A stretch of 64,000 nucleotides of DNA from Sphingobium sp. MI1205 (GTDB taxonomy: Bacteria > Pseudomonadota > Alphaproteobacteria > Sphingomonadales > Sphingomonadaceae): the NCBI RefSeq assembly GCF_001563285.1, contig NZ_CP005188.1, positions 1,555,501-1,619,500 on the forward strand, given 5' to 3'. The notes below the pieces were generated by a model that saw only the letters and a list, made by a program, of their open reading frames with translations, was not told where the DNA came from and did no database searches. Made by a program: the position numbers and the translations under genes. The number at the start of each line of letters is the position of its first letter. Position 1 is the stretch's first letter. This document shows positions 34,988 to 46,734 of this stretch, piece after piece.

Positions 34988-37720
34988 TCAGGCCAGCGCG
35001 CCATGGCAATGCTTGTATTTCTGACCTGACCCGCAGGGACATGGCGCATTTCGGCTGATGTCGAGATTGGCGAACTCGCCGGGCTGCGCATTGCCGACAG
35101 GCGGGCGCGGAAGGGTCGTCGTGATGCTGCCCAATTGGCCAGCGTCGATGTCGCCGCTGTTATCCTCTCCCGAGAAGGGATCGATATGGGTGGTGATGAA
35201 GTCCGGCAACACCGGCAGATCGAATTCCGGCAGCGGCTCTTCCATGCGGAACTGAACGCGCGCGATCGAGCCAGTCACGTCCTCGCGGATATTGCCGAGC
35301 ATGCGTTCGAACAGGGCGAAGGCTTCCTGTTTATATTCGTTGATCGGCGTCTTTTGAGCATAAGCGCGCAGATGGACGACCTGACGAAGCGCGTCGAGGG
35401 TGGAAAGATGCTCCTTCCAGTGATGATCCAGGCTCTGGAGCAGAATCGACTTTTCGATCATGTGCCAGTTTTCCGGATCGATCTCCTTCACCTTCTCGGC
35501 AACGGCTTCATCGGCAAGAGCGTTCAGGCGCTCCTCGATCATTTCGGGATCCACGGCGTCTTCCGCCATCCAAGCATCGAAATCCGGCTCCAGCCCGAGA
35601 ATTTCGGCAGCGCGATCCTTGAGCCGATCAATATCCCATTGTTCAGGATAGGTGCCGGGCGGGCAGGATGCGCCGACCAGGTCGTTGACGGTTTCGCGGC
35701 GCATGTCCGTCACGACATCATCGACTGTGTCAGCGTCCATGATGTCGCTGCGCTGTTCGTAAATGACCTTCCGCTGGTCGTTCATGACGTCATCATATTC
35801 GACGACCTGCTTGCGGATGTCGTAGTTGCGCGCCTCGACCTTCCTCTGGGCGGTCTCGATCGCCTTGCTGAGCCATTTGGACGGGGGCAGCGCCTCGCCA
35901 TCCTCCAGGTTCGAGCGGATCATCTTGGCGAACATCGTGTCCGGGCCAAAGATGCGCATCAGGTCATCGTCGAGGCTGAGGTAAAAGCGCGACAGGCCAG
36001 GGTCGCCCTGACGCCCTGAACGGCCGCGCAGCTGATTGTCGATGCGACGGCTTTCATGGCGTTCGGTGGCCAGCACGAACAGGCCGCCAGCCGCGAGCAC
36101 TTCCGCCTTCTCGGCTTCGATCTCGGCCTCGATGCGGGCGATGGCGGCTTCGCGCTCTGGCCCTTCGGGCATGTCGCGCAGTTCGTCCTCTACGCGCATC
36201 TCCAGGTTGCCGCCCAATTTGATGTCGGTGCCGCGACCGGCCATGTTCGTGGCGATAGTCACCGCGCCCTTGCGGCCCGCCTGCGCCACGATATGCGCTT
36301 CGCTTTCATGGAAGCGGGCGTTGAGGACGGCGTGCTTCACCCCTTCCTGATTCAGGAATTCGGACAGCATTTCCGACTTTTCGATCGATACCGTGCCGAC
36401 AAGGACCGGCTGGCCCTTTTCCTGATGCTCACGGATCGTGCGGGCGATGCCGCGGAACTTGTCTTCCAGATTCTTGTAGAAGCTGTCTTCCTCATCAACA
36501 CGCTGCACCGGGCGGTTGGTCGGGATGGTGACGACGTTCATCTTGTAGATTTCGTAGAATTCCGTCGCTTCGGTCGCCGCCGTGCCGGTCATGCCGCCCA
36601 GCTTGGGATACATGCGGAAGAAATTCTGGAAAGTGATCGATGCCAGCGTCTGGTTTTCCGGCTCGATCTGGACCGCTTCCTTGGCCTCGACCGCCTGGTG
36701 CAGGCCGTCCGACCAGCGACGGCCTTCCATCATACGGCCAGTGAACTCGTCGATGATGATGATCTTGCCATCTTTGACGATGTAATCAATGTCGCGGCGG
36801 AACATGACGTTCGCACGCAGCGCCTGATTGACATGATGGACGACAGCGGTGTTCTCGAAATCATAGAGGTTGGCGCCCTCAAGCAGGCCCGCATCCTCGA
36901 GCATGCGCTCGATCTTTTCGGTGCCATCCTCGGTCAGGGTGACGGTGCGCTGCTTTTCGTCCTTCTCGTAGTCAGCATCATCAAGCCGCTTCACGATCGC
37001 ATCGACAGCGACATAAAGCTCCGACTTGTCGTCGGTAGGACCGGAGATGATCAGCGGGGTACGCGCTTCATCGATCAGGATCGAGTCCACCTCATCGACG
37101 ATCGCGAAATTGAAGGGCCGCTGCACCATCGATGCGCGGTCATATTTCATGTTGTCGCGCAGATAGTCGAACCCGAGTTCGTTGTTCGTCGCGTAGGTGA
37201 TGTCGGCGCTATAGGCCTCCCGGCGCTGATCTTCAGACAGGTTGGGGACGATAACCCCGGTTGTGAGGCCCAGGAAGCGATAGACCTGCCCCATCCAGTC
37301 GCAGTCACGGCTGGCGAGATAGTCGTTCACGGTAACAACGTGGACGCCCTTCCCCTCCAGCGCGTTCAGGTAAGTGGCGAGCGTCGCGACGAGCGTCTTG
37401 CCCTCGCCCGTGCGCATTTCAGCGATCTCACCTCGGTGAAGGACGATGCCGCCGACCATCTGCACATCATAGTGGCGCTGCCCCAGCGTCCGCTTGGCGG
37501 CTTCGCGAACGGTGGCGAACGCTTCGGGAAGCAGGTCGTCCAGGGTCTCGCCTTGCGCCAGGCGGTCGCGAAAACGGACGGTCTGAGCCGACAGATCCTC
37601 GTCGCTCATGGCGGAAATGGCGGGTTCGAAGGAGGCAATGCGCTCGACGATCTTGCCCAGCGACTTGACGTAGCGGTCGTTGGACGATCCGAAGACTGAC
37701 TTGGCGAGTGCGCCGAACAT
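34988..37720 (-). CDS. secA: Preprotein translocase ATPase SecA
   Basis: 910 residues. Walker [21 protein letters not shown] is near residue 105, and the [15 protein letters not shown]alker B/DEAD segment near 210. The middle holds the preprotein cross-linking and helical scaffold domains. The extreme C-terminus is the zinc-finger SecB-binding motif with three Cys and one His ([17 protein letters not shown]). It drives Sec-dependent export across the inner membrane. ATG 37720 ([19 protein letters not shown]) is the standard start; the upstream in-frame TTG at 37735 is not needed. It is divergent from argJ. Confidence 0.97.
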   Translation of the reverse strand: MFGALAKSVFGSSNDRYVKSLGKIVERIASFEPAISAMSDEDLSAQTVRFRDRLAQGETLDDLLPEAFATVREAAKRTLGQRHYDVQMVGGIVLHRGEIAEMRTGEGKTLVATLATYLNALEGKGVHVVTVNDYLASRDCDWMGQVYRFLGLTTGVIVPNLSEDQRREAYSADITYATNNELGFDYLRDNMKYDRASMVQRPFNFAIVDEVDSILIDEARTPLIISGPTDDKSELYVAVDAIVKRLDDADYEKDEKQRTVTLTEDGTEKIERMLEDAGLLEGANLYDFENTAVVHHVNQALRANVMFRRDIDYIVKDGKIIIIDEFTGRMMEGRRWSDGLHQAVEAKEAVQIEPENQTLASITFQNFFRMYPKLGGMTGTAATEATEFYEIYKMNVVTIPTNRPVQRVDEEDSFYKNLEDKFRGIARTIREHQEKGQPVLVGTVSIEKSEMLSEFLNQEGVKHAVLNARFHESEAHIVAQAGRKGAVTIATNMAGRGTDIKLGGNLEMRVEDELRDMPEGPEREAAIARIEAEIEAEKAEVLAAGGLFVLATERHESRRIDNQLRGRSGRQGDPGLSRFYLSLDDDLMRIFGPDTMFAKMIRSNLEDGEALPPSKWLSKAIETAQRKVEARNYDIRKQVVEYDDVMNDQRKVIYEQRSDIMDADTVDDVVTDMRRETVNDLVGASCPPGTYPEQWDIDRLKDRAAEILGLEPDFDAWMAEDAVDPEMIEERLNALADEAVAEKVKEIDPENWHMIEKSILLQSLDHHWKEHLSTLDALRQVVHLRAYAQKTPINEYKQEAFALFERMLGNIREDVTGSIARVQFRMEEPLPEFDLPVLPDFITTHIDPFSGEDNSGDIDAGQLGSITTTLPRPPVGNAQPGEFANLDISRNAPCPCGSGQKYKHCHGALA

Positions 37721-37881
37721 GCAAGTTCCTGACAAAAGGGGGGCGCAAGACTTTTCAGGTCAAGCGCACGGATATGCGCGGCGATTTAGGGTTTGGGCGT
37801 GGGATAGTCAATTAAGAGCAGTTGATGCCTTTGCATAGCCGGAGTGATTGACGGACAGGCATTATACGCTAATCGGCCGTC

Positions 37882-39108
37882 ATGACACAGCGCTCTCCCC
37901 TCGCCCCCGCAGCTTTTCCTGACCTTCCCGCCATCGCCGGGGTGACTACGCGGGTGGCGCGGGCGCGGTACAAAAATTGGGATCGTTGCGACCTGACCTA
38001 TGTGGAACTGACGGAAGGCACGGCGGTCGCGGGCGTCACGACGCAGAGCAAGTGCCCCTCGCCCGAGGTCGAATGGTGTCGCGACGCAATTCCACTTGGC
38101 TCCGCGCGGGCATTGGTGGTGAATGCGGGCAATGCCAACGCCTTTACCGGTCATCGGGGGCGGGCGGCAGTGGAGGCGATCGCGGCGAAGGTCGCTAATC
38201 ATGTAGGTTGCCTGCCATCGGACGTATTCATTTCCTCAACCGGCGTGATCGGCGTGCCGCTGCCTGTCGACAAGGCAGAGGCGGGGCTGGAAGCAGCCTT
38301 TTCCGCAGAAGCCTGTGGCTGGGAAGAAGCAGCAAACACCATCGGGACGACCGATACCTATGCAAAGGGCGCGCGGACAAGCGCGATGATCGGCGGTACG
38401 CGAGTAGAGTTGGTGGGGATCATCAAGGGGTCGGGCATGATCGCGCCGGACATGGCGACGATGCTTGGCTATATCTTCACCGATGCAGCGATTGAGCCCA
38501 AACTGTTGCAGCAGATGCTATCATCAGCGAACCGGCGGACTTTCTCCTGCATCACGGTAGATAGCGACACTTCGACAAGCGACACGGTGCTGGCCTTCGC
38601 TACGGGCAAGGCGGGCAATGCGCGGCTAACGTCGATGGACGATGCGGGTGCCGACGCATTCTACGCCGCGCTTGCCGACCTATGCCTGCAACTGGCGCAT
38701 CTGGTGGTGCGTGACGGCGAAGGCGCGTCAAAGTTCATCGAGATTTGCGTGGAGGGAGCGGAAAGCGACGCGAGCGCGCATCGTATTGCGCTGTCCATCG
38801 CCAATTCACCATTGGTCAAAACGGCCATCGCCGGGGAGGATGCCAATTGGGGGCGTGTGGTGATGGCGGTGGGCAAGGCGGGTGAGCCTGCGGACCGCGA
38901 CAAGCTGTCCATCCGTTTCGGCGCGACGCAGGTGGCGTCGGGCGGCTTGGCGGTCGAAGGCTATGACGAGGCGCCGGTCGCCGCGCATCTTAAAGGCCAG
39001 GATATCCAGATCGGCGTCGATCTGGGCCTTGGCGAAGGCCGCGCCACGGTTTGGACATGCGACCTGACGCACGGATACATCTCGATCAACGCGGATTATC
39101 GCAGCTGA
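37882..39108 (+). CDS. argJ: Bifunctional ornithine acetyltransferase / N-acetylglutamate synthase
   Basis: 408 residues. The autocleavage site is KGSGMIAPDMATMLGY (nucleophilic Thr in MATML, near residue 192), which splits the precursor into alpha and beta chains. NAGNANAFTG and SSTGVIG are the family substrate loops. It recycles the acetyl group in arginine biosynthesis. Its TGA shares one base with the following ATG (TGATG), so the phosphatase gene is coupled. Confidence 0.95.
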   Translation: MTQRSPLAPAAFPDLPAIAGVTTRVARARYKNWDRCDLTYVELTEGTAVAGVTTQSKCPSPEVEWCRDAIPLGSARALVVNAGNANAFTGHRGRAAVEAIAAKVANHVGCLPSDVFISSTGVIGVPLPVDKAEAGLEAAFSAEACGWEEAANTIGTTDTYAKGARTSAMIGGTRVELVGIIKGSGMIAPDMATMLGYIFTDAAIEPKLLQQMLSSANRRTFSCITVDSDTSTSDTVLAFATGKAGNARLTSMDDAGADAFYAALADLCLQLAHLVVRDGEGASKFIEICVEGAESDASAHRIALSIANSPLVKTAIAGEDANWGRVVMAVGKAGEPADRDKLSIRFGATQVASGGLAVEGYDEAPVAAHLKGQDIQIGVDLGLGEGRATVWTCDLTHGYISINADYRS

Positions 39109-39905
39109 TGCCGATCGAACTGCATGAGCCGGTCATCGCCCTGATGCGCGACGTTGCGCGCGACGTCATCATGCCGCGCTACCAGAATCTGCGCGCGCAC
39201 GAAATCAGTGAGAAGGCGGCCGACGACCTTGTCACCATCGCGGACAAGGAAAGCGAGGTCCGGCTTGCGGACGGGCTGATCAACATCCTGCCCGAAGCGG
39301 GCGTCATCGGCGAGGAAGCCTGCGCCGCCGATCCCGCGATTCTGGAGCGCGCAGGCAAGGGGCTGAACTGGATCGTCGATCCGATCGATGGCACTGGCAA
39401 TTTCGCGGCTGGACGGCCACCTTTCGGCATCATGATCGCGTTGGCCGATGAGGGTGCCACGCTGGCCGGATGGATACTGGACCCGCTGACGGGGCGCCTG
39501 TGCCACGCCATACTGGGCGCTGGCAGTCATATCGATGGCGAGCGGGTGCAGGCGCGCGAGAGCGATGACGCTCTGCCGGTGGCGGCGCTGGCCGTTTACT
39601 TCATGACGCCTGAAGAGCGCGCCGACATTCAGCGGCGGGCCGAGGGCAATTTCTCGCTGGTGGACATTCCCCGGTGCGCGGCGGAGCAATATCCGCGGCT
39701 GGTGCTGGGGCAGAACGATGTGTCGGTCTTTGCCCGCACCCTTCCTTGGGATCATGCGGCGGGGACGCTGTTTCTCAACGAAGCGGGAGGATGCTGCCAG
39801 CGGCTCGATGGATCGCCCTATATGGTAGGGGATCTGCGAAGAGGCTTGCTGGGCGCTTCATCGCCACGATTGTGGAATGTGGCGGCGGATACATTATTTC
39901 GCTGA
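39108..39905 (+). CDS. Inositol monophosphatase-family phosphatase
   Basis: 265 residues. Metal-site motifs: GEEACAADP, VDPIDGTGNFAAGRPPF (the DPIDGT signature), and PWDHAAGTLFLNEAGG. This matches the IMPase/SuhB/CysQ superfamily. Members dephosphorylate inositol phosphate, histidinol phosphate or PAP. Its coupling to argJ would suit an amino-acid pathway enzyme such as a histidinol-phosphatase, but this is only inference. The one-base overlap fixes the start at 39108. Confidence 0.85.
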   Translation: MPIELHEPVIALMRDVARDVIMPRYQNLRAHEISEKAADDLVTIADKESEVRLADGLINILPEAGVIGEEACAADPAILERAGKGLNWIVDPIDGTGNFAAGRPPFGIMIALADEGATLAGWILDPLTGRLCHAILGAGSHIDGERVQARESDDALPVAALAVYFMTPEERADIQRRAEGNFSLVDIPRCAAEQYPRLVLGQNDVSVFARTLPWDHAAGTLFLNEAGGCCQRLDGSPYMVGDLRRGLLGASSPRLWNVAADTLFR

Positions 39906-39987
39906 TCGGACGATCGCCGTCCTCCCGCCCAACTGACACAATCCGGCGCAAGGAACGGAGCCGCGACGCGCGCGGCCCCGTATCGAC

Positions 39988-40308
39988 TTAAAGGACGCTT
40001 TCGATCCAGCCCTTGAGCGCGCTCTTGGGAGCTGCGCCGACCTTCGTCGCCGCTGCTTCGCCGTTTTTGAACAGGATCATCGTCGGAATGCCGCGCACGC
40101 CATATTTACCCGGCGCCTCGGGATTTTCGTCAATGTTGATCTTGGCAATGGTGACCTTGTCGGCCAGTTCTTCCGAAATCTCTTCCAAGGCGGGGCCGAT
40201 CATCTTGCACGGACCACACCATTCCGCCCAGAAATCGACGAGCACGGGCTTGTCGGCGTCGATTACGTCCGCCTGAAAGCTGAGGTCGGTGACTGCCTTG
40301 GTAGCCAT
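39988..40308 (-). CDS. trxA: Thioredoxin
   Basis: 106 residues with the active site WCGPC (Cys31, Cys34) and the cis-Pro segment [13 protein letters not shown]. It reduces protein disulfides in the cytosol. A GGAG ribosome site precedes ATG 40308. It lies 29 bp after addA on the same strand, an arrangement (addA-trxA) seen in many alphaproteobacteria, so it is likely the last gene of the addBA unit, although it may also have its own promoter inside addA. Confidence 0.96.
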   Translation of the reverse strand: MATKAVTDLSFQADVIDADKPVLVDFWAEWCGPCKMIGPALEEISEELADKVTIAKINIDENPEAPGKYGVRGIPTMILFKNGEAAATKVGAAPKSALKGWIESVL

Positions 40309-40337
40309 ATCAATATTCTCCTTCAATTGGCGGATAT

Positions 40338-43300
40338 CTAGGATGGTGACGCATCCGTCTCAACGGGTGAAGGCGGCAAATTCTCCTGCGCGGGGTAGAA
40401 GCCCGGCTTGTGTGCGGCGAGAAGATCGTCTGGAAGCGCGATCAGCCGGGGCGCACTCGTATAAAGCAGCCCTGCCTCAATCCGGCGTCCGGGGAAAATG
40501 ACCTGAAGTGCAGCAGTGTAGGCGGCCATTTGCCGTATGTGGGCGACCGGCACGTCATCGACCGTAAGCGGCGCGATGCGCCCGGTCTTGAAGTCGATCA
40601 CCCGCACATGGTCCGGCGAAACACATAGCCGGTCCACCGTTCCTGCCACCACCACTTCTCCAACGACCGCTGCGACGGGGGCTTCAGCCAAAGCCCCCGG
40701 CGCGAACAGAGGCGCAAAATGGCTGTCCTCTATCACGCGCAGCGCCTGTACGATGACGTCATGGCGCACCGATGCATCCACTGCGCCCTGTTGTTCAAGC
40801 CAGCGATCCGCGCGCTCCCGCCGCTGGTCTGGTGGCACATCCGGCAGTCGTTCGAACAAGGCGTGGAGCCAGCGCCCCCGCTCGCTGGCCGCGCGCATCG
40901 CGGGCGTAGGCGGCGGATAGGGCACATCATCCTCCACCGGCGCGGATGGTGCGAGAGGTCTAGGCGGCCGTGCTTCCTCGGGCGCGGGTTGGCGCAGCCA
41001 GACCGGTTCGGAAAAGTCCGCTTTTTCACCAGCAGTGACGGTCTCGGGCGGGCGCGCAGTCAACTCTTCGCTGCCACGCCAGCATCGCCGTGCACCCCAG
41101 AGCGGGTCATCCTCCCACTCCGCGCCCAGCGCGATGAGCGCATTTTCGACCGCGCTGAACCAGCTTTCGGGCTGCGGCATGCCCCTGGCGCGGGGACCGA
41201 GAGAACCGGTGACGATCAGCCTTTCCTCGGCGCGGGTCAGCGCGACGTAGAGCAACCGCCAATGCTCCTCCCGCTCGGCGGCCCGGGCTTCCTCCAGAAC
41301 GCGGCCGATCGGGCCAAGCCGTTCGGTCTTGCGCGGTGCGGGGATCGGCAGGCCATTCCATTCGAGCGAGTCGGCGCGCGTTCCGGCGTCGGGATCAAGA
41401 CAGGCGTCGGCCAGGATGACGACCGGCGCCTGCAAACCCTTTGCGCCATGAACCGTCAGCAGCCGAAGCGAATCACCCTGGGCCGCGGCGTCGCGAACTA
41501 TTTCCACCTCACCTCGATCGAACCAATCGACGAAGCGCTGCAAGGAGGGATGATCGTCCGTTTCGAATGCCAGCGCCGCATTCAGCAACTCCTCGATCGG
41601 GTCCGCAGCCTCTATGCCCAGCCGCTCGATCAAATGGCGGCGTCCGTCCATGGGACCAGACAGGATCGCTTCGAGATAGCGATACGGTGTCGTCAGGTCC
41701 GCGCGGCCCAGCAATGTCCGCAGCGGGGCAAGCAGATCATCGTTCAGCGTACGGGTGAGATGCTGCCACAGCCCTGTGCGGCGGCCCATGGCGCGCATCA
41801 TCAGATCGTCCTGTGACCATCCGATCAGGGGCGAAACCAGCAGCGAGGCGAGGTTCAGATCATCTTCCGGCTGCACAGCAAAGCGCAAAGCGGCGAGCAG
41901 GTCGCGCACTGCGAGTGGCGCATTCAGCCGCAGGCGGTCGATCCCGGCGACGGCCACCCCCTCTTCATAGAGACGCGCGACGATCAGCCGTGCGAGTTCG
42001 CTGCGGCGGCGCACCAGGATCATGATGTCACCGGCAGTGATCGAACGACCCCGGCTTTCGAGCATCATGCCGTCGTCGATCCACTGGCGGATCTGACGGG
42101 CGATATTCTGCGCAAGCAGCCGCTCCTGATCTGCGGCCCAATCCTCCTCCCCTTCCGCATCGTCCGACAGGCCGGCGATGGCGGGCTTCCACAGCAGAAC
42201 TTCGCCGGGAAAGCGATTGGCGCTGATATGCCGGACCGCGCCTTGAGGAAGGCCCAGCCGCTCGGCGTTAAGGGTCGCGATAGTATGATCGACCACATCG
42301 AGTACGGCAGGGGTTGAGCGAAAGCTGCGTTCCAGCGAAAGGTCGTGAAAGGGATGGTCTGCATCCTGTGCGTGGCGCTGGAACAGGATCTGCGCAGCGG
42401 CGAAGGCTTGCGGGCTGGTGCCCTGAAAGCCGAAGATGGCCTGCTTGAAATCACCGACGGTGAAAATCGTGCGGACGCGATCGCCCTTTGCACCTTCACC
42501 CGCGAAGAATTCGGCGGCCAGCGCCCCTACGATCTGCCACTGGCTGACATTGGTGTCCTGCGCTTCATCGACCATGATGTGATCGATCCGCTGATCGAGC
42601 TTGTAGCGAATCCAGTCGGCGATGCCCGGCTGCGACAAAAGCTCTGCGGTACGGGCGATAAGGTCGTTGAAGTCCACCGCGCCAGCGAGTTGTTTCGCTT
42701 CGCCATTGGCCCTTGCATAAGCGCGCCCTGCATGGAGCGCCTGTCCGAGAAGGTCGGCATAGGCGGCAAGCGACTTGAGGCTCAACAGTTCGGCGCAGCG
42801 GGCATGAAGCCTGGCGCTTGCTTCGCCATAGCCATCGACAGGCGGAACATAGCCCTTGGCGGAGATGATGTCGCCGTCCGCCTTCTTCGCCCATGCGGCG
42901 TGCAAATCCTCCAACGTCTCCGCCCGCCCGGAGCCGTCTAGCGCGCCCCACCGGGCAATGCGGTCGCAGCGTTCGAGCGCCCTGCTCGTGCCCCAATCCG
43001 CGTTTGCCTGCGCGATCCAGGCCAGCGTCCGCATGTCGAAGAGGGCGTCATCGCACTGACTGGCGATATGGGCGCTGATGTCGCCTTCGGGCAGGTCAAG
43101 TTCGCGGTAGAGCCAGATGGCGATGTCGTCAGGCAGTTGTTCAAGCGCCGGGAGGTGCGATGCGCAGCGCAACAGGAATTGCTCCGCTCCGCCTTCGCCC
43201 AGGCGCAGGCTGATCGCCTGAAGCGCCTCCATCAGACGCTCGTCGCCCTGTTCCTGCGCACGCACGACCAAGTCGGCGAGCGTCTGGCGAGCCAGCGTCG

Positions 43301-43769
43301 CCTGCTCGCGCTGGTCGAGGGGGCGAAAGCCGGGCGGCAGGTCGGCTTCCAGCGGGAAAGCGGTCAGCAGTTGCTGGCAAAAGCCATGGATGGTCTGGAT
43401 ACGCAGCCCGCCACCTGTGGATTCCAGCACCTCGGCAAAGAGACGGCGAGCGCGATTGCGGGCTTCGGGCCCCGACTCCTCGTGAAGCGCCTCCAAGTCG
43501 TTGAAGAGTTCGGCCTCCTCCATCTGGACCCAGGCAGCAAGACGATCGTGGATTCGGTCGGCCATTTCCGCCGCCCCGGCCTTGGTGAAGGTGAGGCAGA
43601 GGATATTTTCCGGCCGCACACCCTGAAGCAGTAGGCGAAACACGCGCGCGGTGAGCACATGGGTCTTGCCCGTCCCGGCGGACGCCGACAACCAGACATG
43701 GGCGTCTGGCGCCGCGGCAAGCGCCTGCGCACCGGCAAGCGGCTGCAGGGCGTTGGATTTCCTAGCCAT
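40338..43769 (-). CDS. addA: AddA helicase-nuclease subunit
   Basis: 1143 residues. UvrD-type helicase with Walker [17 protein letters not shown] (residues 28-36), motif II DEAQDTN and motif [12 protein letters not shown]; the C-terminal RecB-type nuclease has VIDFKTGR. With AddB it resects double-strand DNA ends and hands them to RecA. ATG 43769 overlaps the addB stop by 8 nt (ATGGCTAG), so they are translated together. The length fits the alphaproteobacterial family. Confidence 0.94.
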   Translation of the reverse strand: MARKSNALQPLAGAQALAAAPDAHVWLSASAGTGKTHVLTARVFRLLLQGVRPENILCLTFTKAGAAEMADRIHDRLAAWVQMEEAELFNDLEALHEESGPEARNRARRLFAEVLESTGGGLRIQTIHGFCQQLLTAFPLEADLPPGFRPLDQREQATLARQTLADLVVRAQEQGDERLMEALQAISLRLGEGGAEQFLLRCASHLPALEQLPDDIAIWLYRELDLPEGDISAHIASQCDDALFDMRTLAWIAQANADWGTSRALERCDRIARWGALDGSGRAETLEDLHAAWAKKADGDIISAKGYVPPVDGYGEASARLHARCAELLSLKSLAAYADLLGQALHAGRAYARANGEAKQLAGAVDFNDLIARTAELLSQPGIADWIRYKLDQRIDHIMVDEAQDTNVSQWQIVGALAAEFFAGEGAKGDRVRTIFTVGDFKQAIFGFQGTSPQAFAAAQILFQRHAQDADHPFHDLSLERSFRSTPAVLDVVDHTIATLNAERLGLPQGAVRHISANRFPGEVLLWKPAIAGLSDDAEGEEDWAADQERLLAQNIARQIRQWIDDGMMLESRGRSITAGDIMILVRRRSELARLIVARLYEEGVAVAGIDRLRLNAPLAVRDLLAALRFAVQPEDDLNLASLLVSPLIGWSQDDLMMRAMGRRTGLWQHLTRTLNDDLLAPLRTLLGRADLTTPYRYLEAILSGPMDGRRHLIERLGIEAADPIEELLNAALAFETDDHPSLQRFVDWFDRGEVEIVRDAAAQGDSLRLLTVHGAKGLQAPVVILADACLDPDAGTRADSLEWNGLPIPAPRKTERLGPIGRVLEEARAAEREEHWRLLYVALTRAEERLIVTGSLGPRARGMPQPESWFSAVENALIALGAEWEDDPLWGARRCWRGSEELTARPPETVTAGEKADFSEPVWLRQPAPEEARPPRPLAPSAPVEDDVPYPPPTPAMRAASERGRWLHALFERLPDVPPDQRRERADRWLEQQGAVDASVRHDVIVQALRVIEDSHFAPLFAPGALAEAPVAAVVGEVVVAGTVDRLCVSPDHVRVIDFKTGRIAPLTVDDVPVAHIRQMAAYTAALQVIFPGRRIEAGLLYTSAPRLIALPDDLLAAHKPGFYPAQENLPPSPVETDASPS

Positions 43770-46734
43770 CGTCGCGCCCATACCATTCTTCCAGCCGCAT
43801 GAGCTGGTCATAATCCCCATAGCTGGCGACTTCGGGGTTCACTTGGGCGTCAAACGGCGCCTGACCGGTCAGATAGGCCGCTGCTACCTCCTCAAACCGG
43901 GCGTGAACGAAAGAGGTGAAGTCCGCCGTGACGATCTTGTCTCGCTTGCCCATCGGATCGACGGGGCTGTCACGATAGCCGAAAGCGTCATTCTTTTTGG
44001 CGAGCGACCAATATTCGAAACATCCCGCCCTTCTGTCGCCATCGACCGCTGCGAATCCTCCCTGTTCGGCGATCAGGCCAAGCAGTCCCAGCTGTAAGGA
44101 ATAGCCTGCCCTCACCTGCTTCGCGCTGGGCGGTTTACCGGTCTTGTAATCGACGATGGCGAGGGAACCGTCCGGCATACGGTCTATCCGGTCGGCCTTG
44201 CCGGTCAGGGTGACGCCCGCGATATCCGCCCTGCCGTCACTTTCAACTGCCAATATCGTGCGGCCCGCAGCCTGATCGGCTGCGACCTCTGCGGCGATCC
44301 AGCGGATCGCTTCGATCAGGCGGGGCTGCCACAAAGCCTTGAGCAGCGGGTGGACATCGGGCCGGTCGAACATGGCGCGGGCACGGGCTTCCAAGTCGGC
44401 AGGATCGCGTCCCGCCTCCGCCCAATGCTGGAGGATTTCATGCACAGCCGTACCACGCCAGGCCGGGCCCGCGTCGGCGTCGATCGGATCAAGCCGGTTC
44501 AGCCGCAGGATGCGCTTGGCGTAGAAAGCATAAGGGTCAGCCTTCAAGCGATCGACATCCGTAACCGGGATCAGCTTTGGCCGGACGGAGGCGGGTGGCA
44601 CTGGCGCGGGACGTCGGCTGGGCTTGTGAACGGCCGGGCGATCCAGCGCATGCGCGAGAGCGGCATAGCGATCAGCGCTTTTCCATTGTGGTCCAGCCAT
44701 GGCCTTCAACCGCAGCCAGAAGCGGGATGCGACAGCAGGACCGCTGGCCCCTCTTTTTGCCCGCGTGATAAGAACGTGCGGCGCTCCCAGAGCGCTCGCA
44801 AAGTCATGGGCCGCCCGACCGATGCGGCTTTCCAATCCGGGAAGGCCAAGCTCACGCCTTATGCGCGGAGCCAACCACGGGTCGGGCGACGGCAGGCCGG
44901 GCCATGTGCCCTCGTTAAGGCCGCCCAGAATCATGACGTCAGCCTGCACCAGTTGCGCCTCGATCAGGCCCAATATCGCAATGCGGGGATGGCCACCCTG
45001 CACCGGGCGGACAGACACGCCACCGAGCAGATGGTCGAGAAGCACGGGGAGCGAGCGGATATCAGCCTGCTGCGGTCCTTCCGCGACGGCTTGCTCCATT
45101 TCCGCAAACAGATCTGCCGCCGCGCGGCCCTGCGCGCCGGCCCAGACCGCATCGCCGGTCAATGCCCCGGCCCGATCCCGGATTGTTGCCAACTGCGTGA
45201 GAAAATTCGGAGCTGACGTCAATATCTGCTCCAGGGGAAGGAGCAATGTGCGCGCAGTCTGCCACCATTGCAGCACTGCGGCGCGCAGATTGCGCTGACG
45301 ATCCTCACCCTCCCGCTCAGCCAACAGCATATCGATGCCCTGAAGGCCTGCCGGAGGACGCGGGCCGCGTAGCAACAGGTCCAGCCCGCGCACGCCCTCC
45401 AGCCAGGGCAAACGCTCCTCACCGCGCATGACCAGCGGATGTTTCAGCAGGGTGAGCAGCGCGACCGGCGCGAAGCGCTCTGCAACCGCTTCAGCAAGCG
45501 CAATCAGCAAGGTGCCGGGCGGCAGGCGAGATAAGGGCACGCCCGCGGAATCATCGGCAGCTATCCCCCATCGAGCGAGATGAGCAGAAACGCGGGTAGC
45601 GAGTTGACGGTCCGGCGTCACCAGAGCAGCGGTGCGCCCCGGTGTCTCGATAGCTTCGCGCAGGGCAATCGCAATCGCCTGCGCTTCTTCGCCGGGTGTG
45701 GCCACCTCCAACGCTTCGACACCGCCCAGCGAGCGGTCGGCGGTCTTGAGGTCACGCCATCTGCTCGTGAGGCGAGGAGGCAGCATCGCATTGGAAATAT
45801 TGCGGCCACGAACGGCGCGAGCGTCATGCTCGCTGCCCCAGCGCCAGAGTGCGACATCTTCGCGGGTCGCGCTCATTCGGTCGAGCAGGCGCTTCAAGGC
45901 ATATTGGGGATGTGTTTCATGTCCCGCAGGGGCGCGACCGGTGATCGGGTCAGCGGGGAATGGGCCAATGGCATCCCATGCATCCTCGCCCATTTCCTGA
46001 TCCAGCCCGGCGAACACGACATTGCCGCGCGGCAGTGTGGCGATGCGTCGCAGCAGGCTGGCAACGGCGGGCGCGGTGGTGGCGATACCAGCGGCGATGA
46101 CGAAGCCCGACGGAGGCTCGATACCCCAGCGCGCCGCCAACCGATCGAACAGGCGGTTGCGGCGATCGGCGAGGTCGATAAGGCCAAGCCGAGCCAGTTC
46201 CTCTGGCCAGCGGCGAATGAGGATGGAGAACAGGTCGAGCGACCTTTGCCAATGGCCGGAAAGCTCATCAGAAAGAGATAGATCGGCAAGCGCGGTAATC
46301 GCCACCCTCTCAACCTGCATCTGGTCCAGCACCGCCCCTAGCGCTTGGCCGAGCTTGATCGCCTGCGCCGCGTCGATCGGTTGACCGGACGCCTGTTGGA
46401 CCATCCGCGCCAGGATCATCTGCCGCCGCATTGGTGTAATCGCAGGCGGGATCGCGTCCCCCTCGCCCAACGGGTCCAGCGCACCGCCAGCCTGTTCGCC
46501 AAGGTCCGGATCGCCGATCGCCACCAGCCGCGGCAGCAATAGCCCACCGCCAGACCGACGGACGAAGGCGTCGCTAACGGCGCGAATGGCGCGGTTGGTG
46601 GGCAGCAGGATCATCCCCTGCGCCAGTGCCATGGCGTCGCCACCATGCTGGGCGATGATCCCGGCGGCCAACGCATCGGAAAAAGCGCGATGCGCGGGAA
46701 TGTTGAACAAGGCTGGCCGGGTGCGATCACCCAT
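43762..46734 (-). CDS. addB: AddB nuclease subunit
   Basis: 990 residues. It begins MGDRTRPALFNIPAHRAFSDAL and contains an early LPTNRAIRAVSDAF in place of a canonical Walker A, as in alphaproteobacterial AddB (helicase-dead). The C-terminal nuclease shows VDYKTGKPPSAKQVRAGYSLQLGLL. ATG 46734 overlaps the murU stop by 8 nt. The AddB fold is the structural partner that recognises Chi-like sequences in the AddAB enzyme. I see no reason to suspect a frameshift. Confidence 0.92.
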   Translation of the reverse strand: MGDRTRPALFNIPAHRAFSDALAAGIIAQHGGDAMALAQGMILLPTNRAIRAVSDAFVRRSGGGLLLPRLVAIGDPDLGEQAGGALDPLGEGDAIPPAITPMRRQMILARMVQQASGQPIDAAQAIKLGQALGAVLDQMQVERVAITALADLSLSDELSGHWQRSLDLFSILIRRWPEELARLGLIDLADRRNRLFDRLAARWGIEPPSGFVIAAGIATTAPAVASLLRRIATLPRGNVVFAGLDQEMGEDAWDAIGPFPADPITGRAPAGHETHPQYALKRLLDRMSATREDVALWRWGSEHDARAVRGRNISNAMLPPRLTSRWRDLKTADRSLGGVEALEVATPGEEAQAIAIALREAIETPGRTAALVTPDRQLATRVSAHLARWGIAADDSAGVPLSRLPPGTLLIALAEAVAERFAPVALLTLLKHPLVMRGEERLPWLEGVRGLDLLLRGPRPPAGLQGIDMLLAEREGEDRQRNLRAAVLQWWQTARTLLLPLEQILTSAPNFLTQLATIRDRAGALTGDAVWAGAQGRAAADLFAEMEQAVAEGPQQADIRSLPVLLDHLLGGVSVRPVQGGHPRIAILGLIEAQLVQADVMILGGLNEGTWPGLPSPDPWLAPRIRRELGLPGLESRIGRAAHDFASALGAPHVLITRAKRGASGPAVASRFWLRLKAMAGPQWKSADRYAALAHALDRPAVHKPSRRPAPVPPASVRPKLIPVTDVDRLKADPYAFYAKRILRLNRLDPIDADAGPAWRGTAVHEILQHWAEAGRDPADLEARARAMFDRPDVHPLLKALWQPRLIEAIRWIAAEVAADQAAGRTILAVESDGRADIAGVTLTGKADRIDRMPDGSLAIVDYKTGKPPSAKQVRAGYSLQLGLLGLIAEQGGFAAVDGDRRAGCFEYWSLAKKNDAFGYRDSPVDPMGKRDKIVTADFTSFVHARFEEVAAAYLTGQAPFDAQVNPEVASYGDYDQLMRLEEWYGRDDG

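Noticed and set aside
36056..37699. A 547-codon open frame on the + strand opposite secA
   Set aside because: It is antisense to an unmistakable secA gene, shows no protein motif, and its composition follows from the GC-rich codon use of secA.
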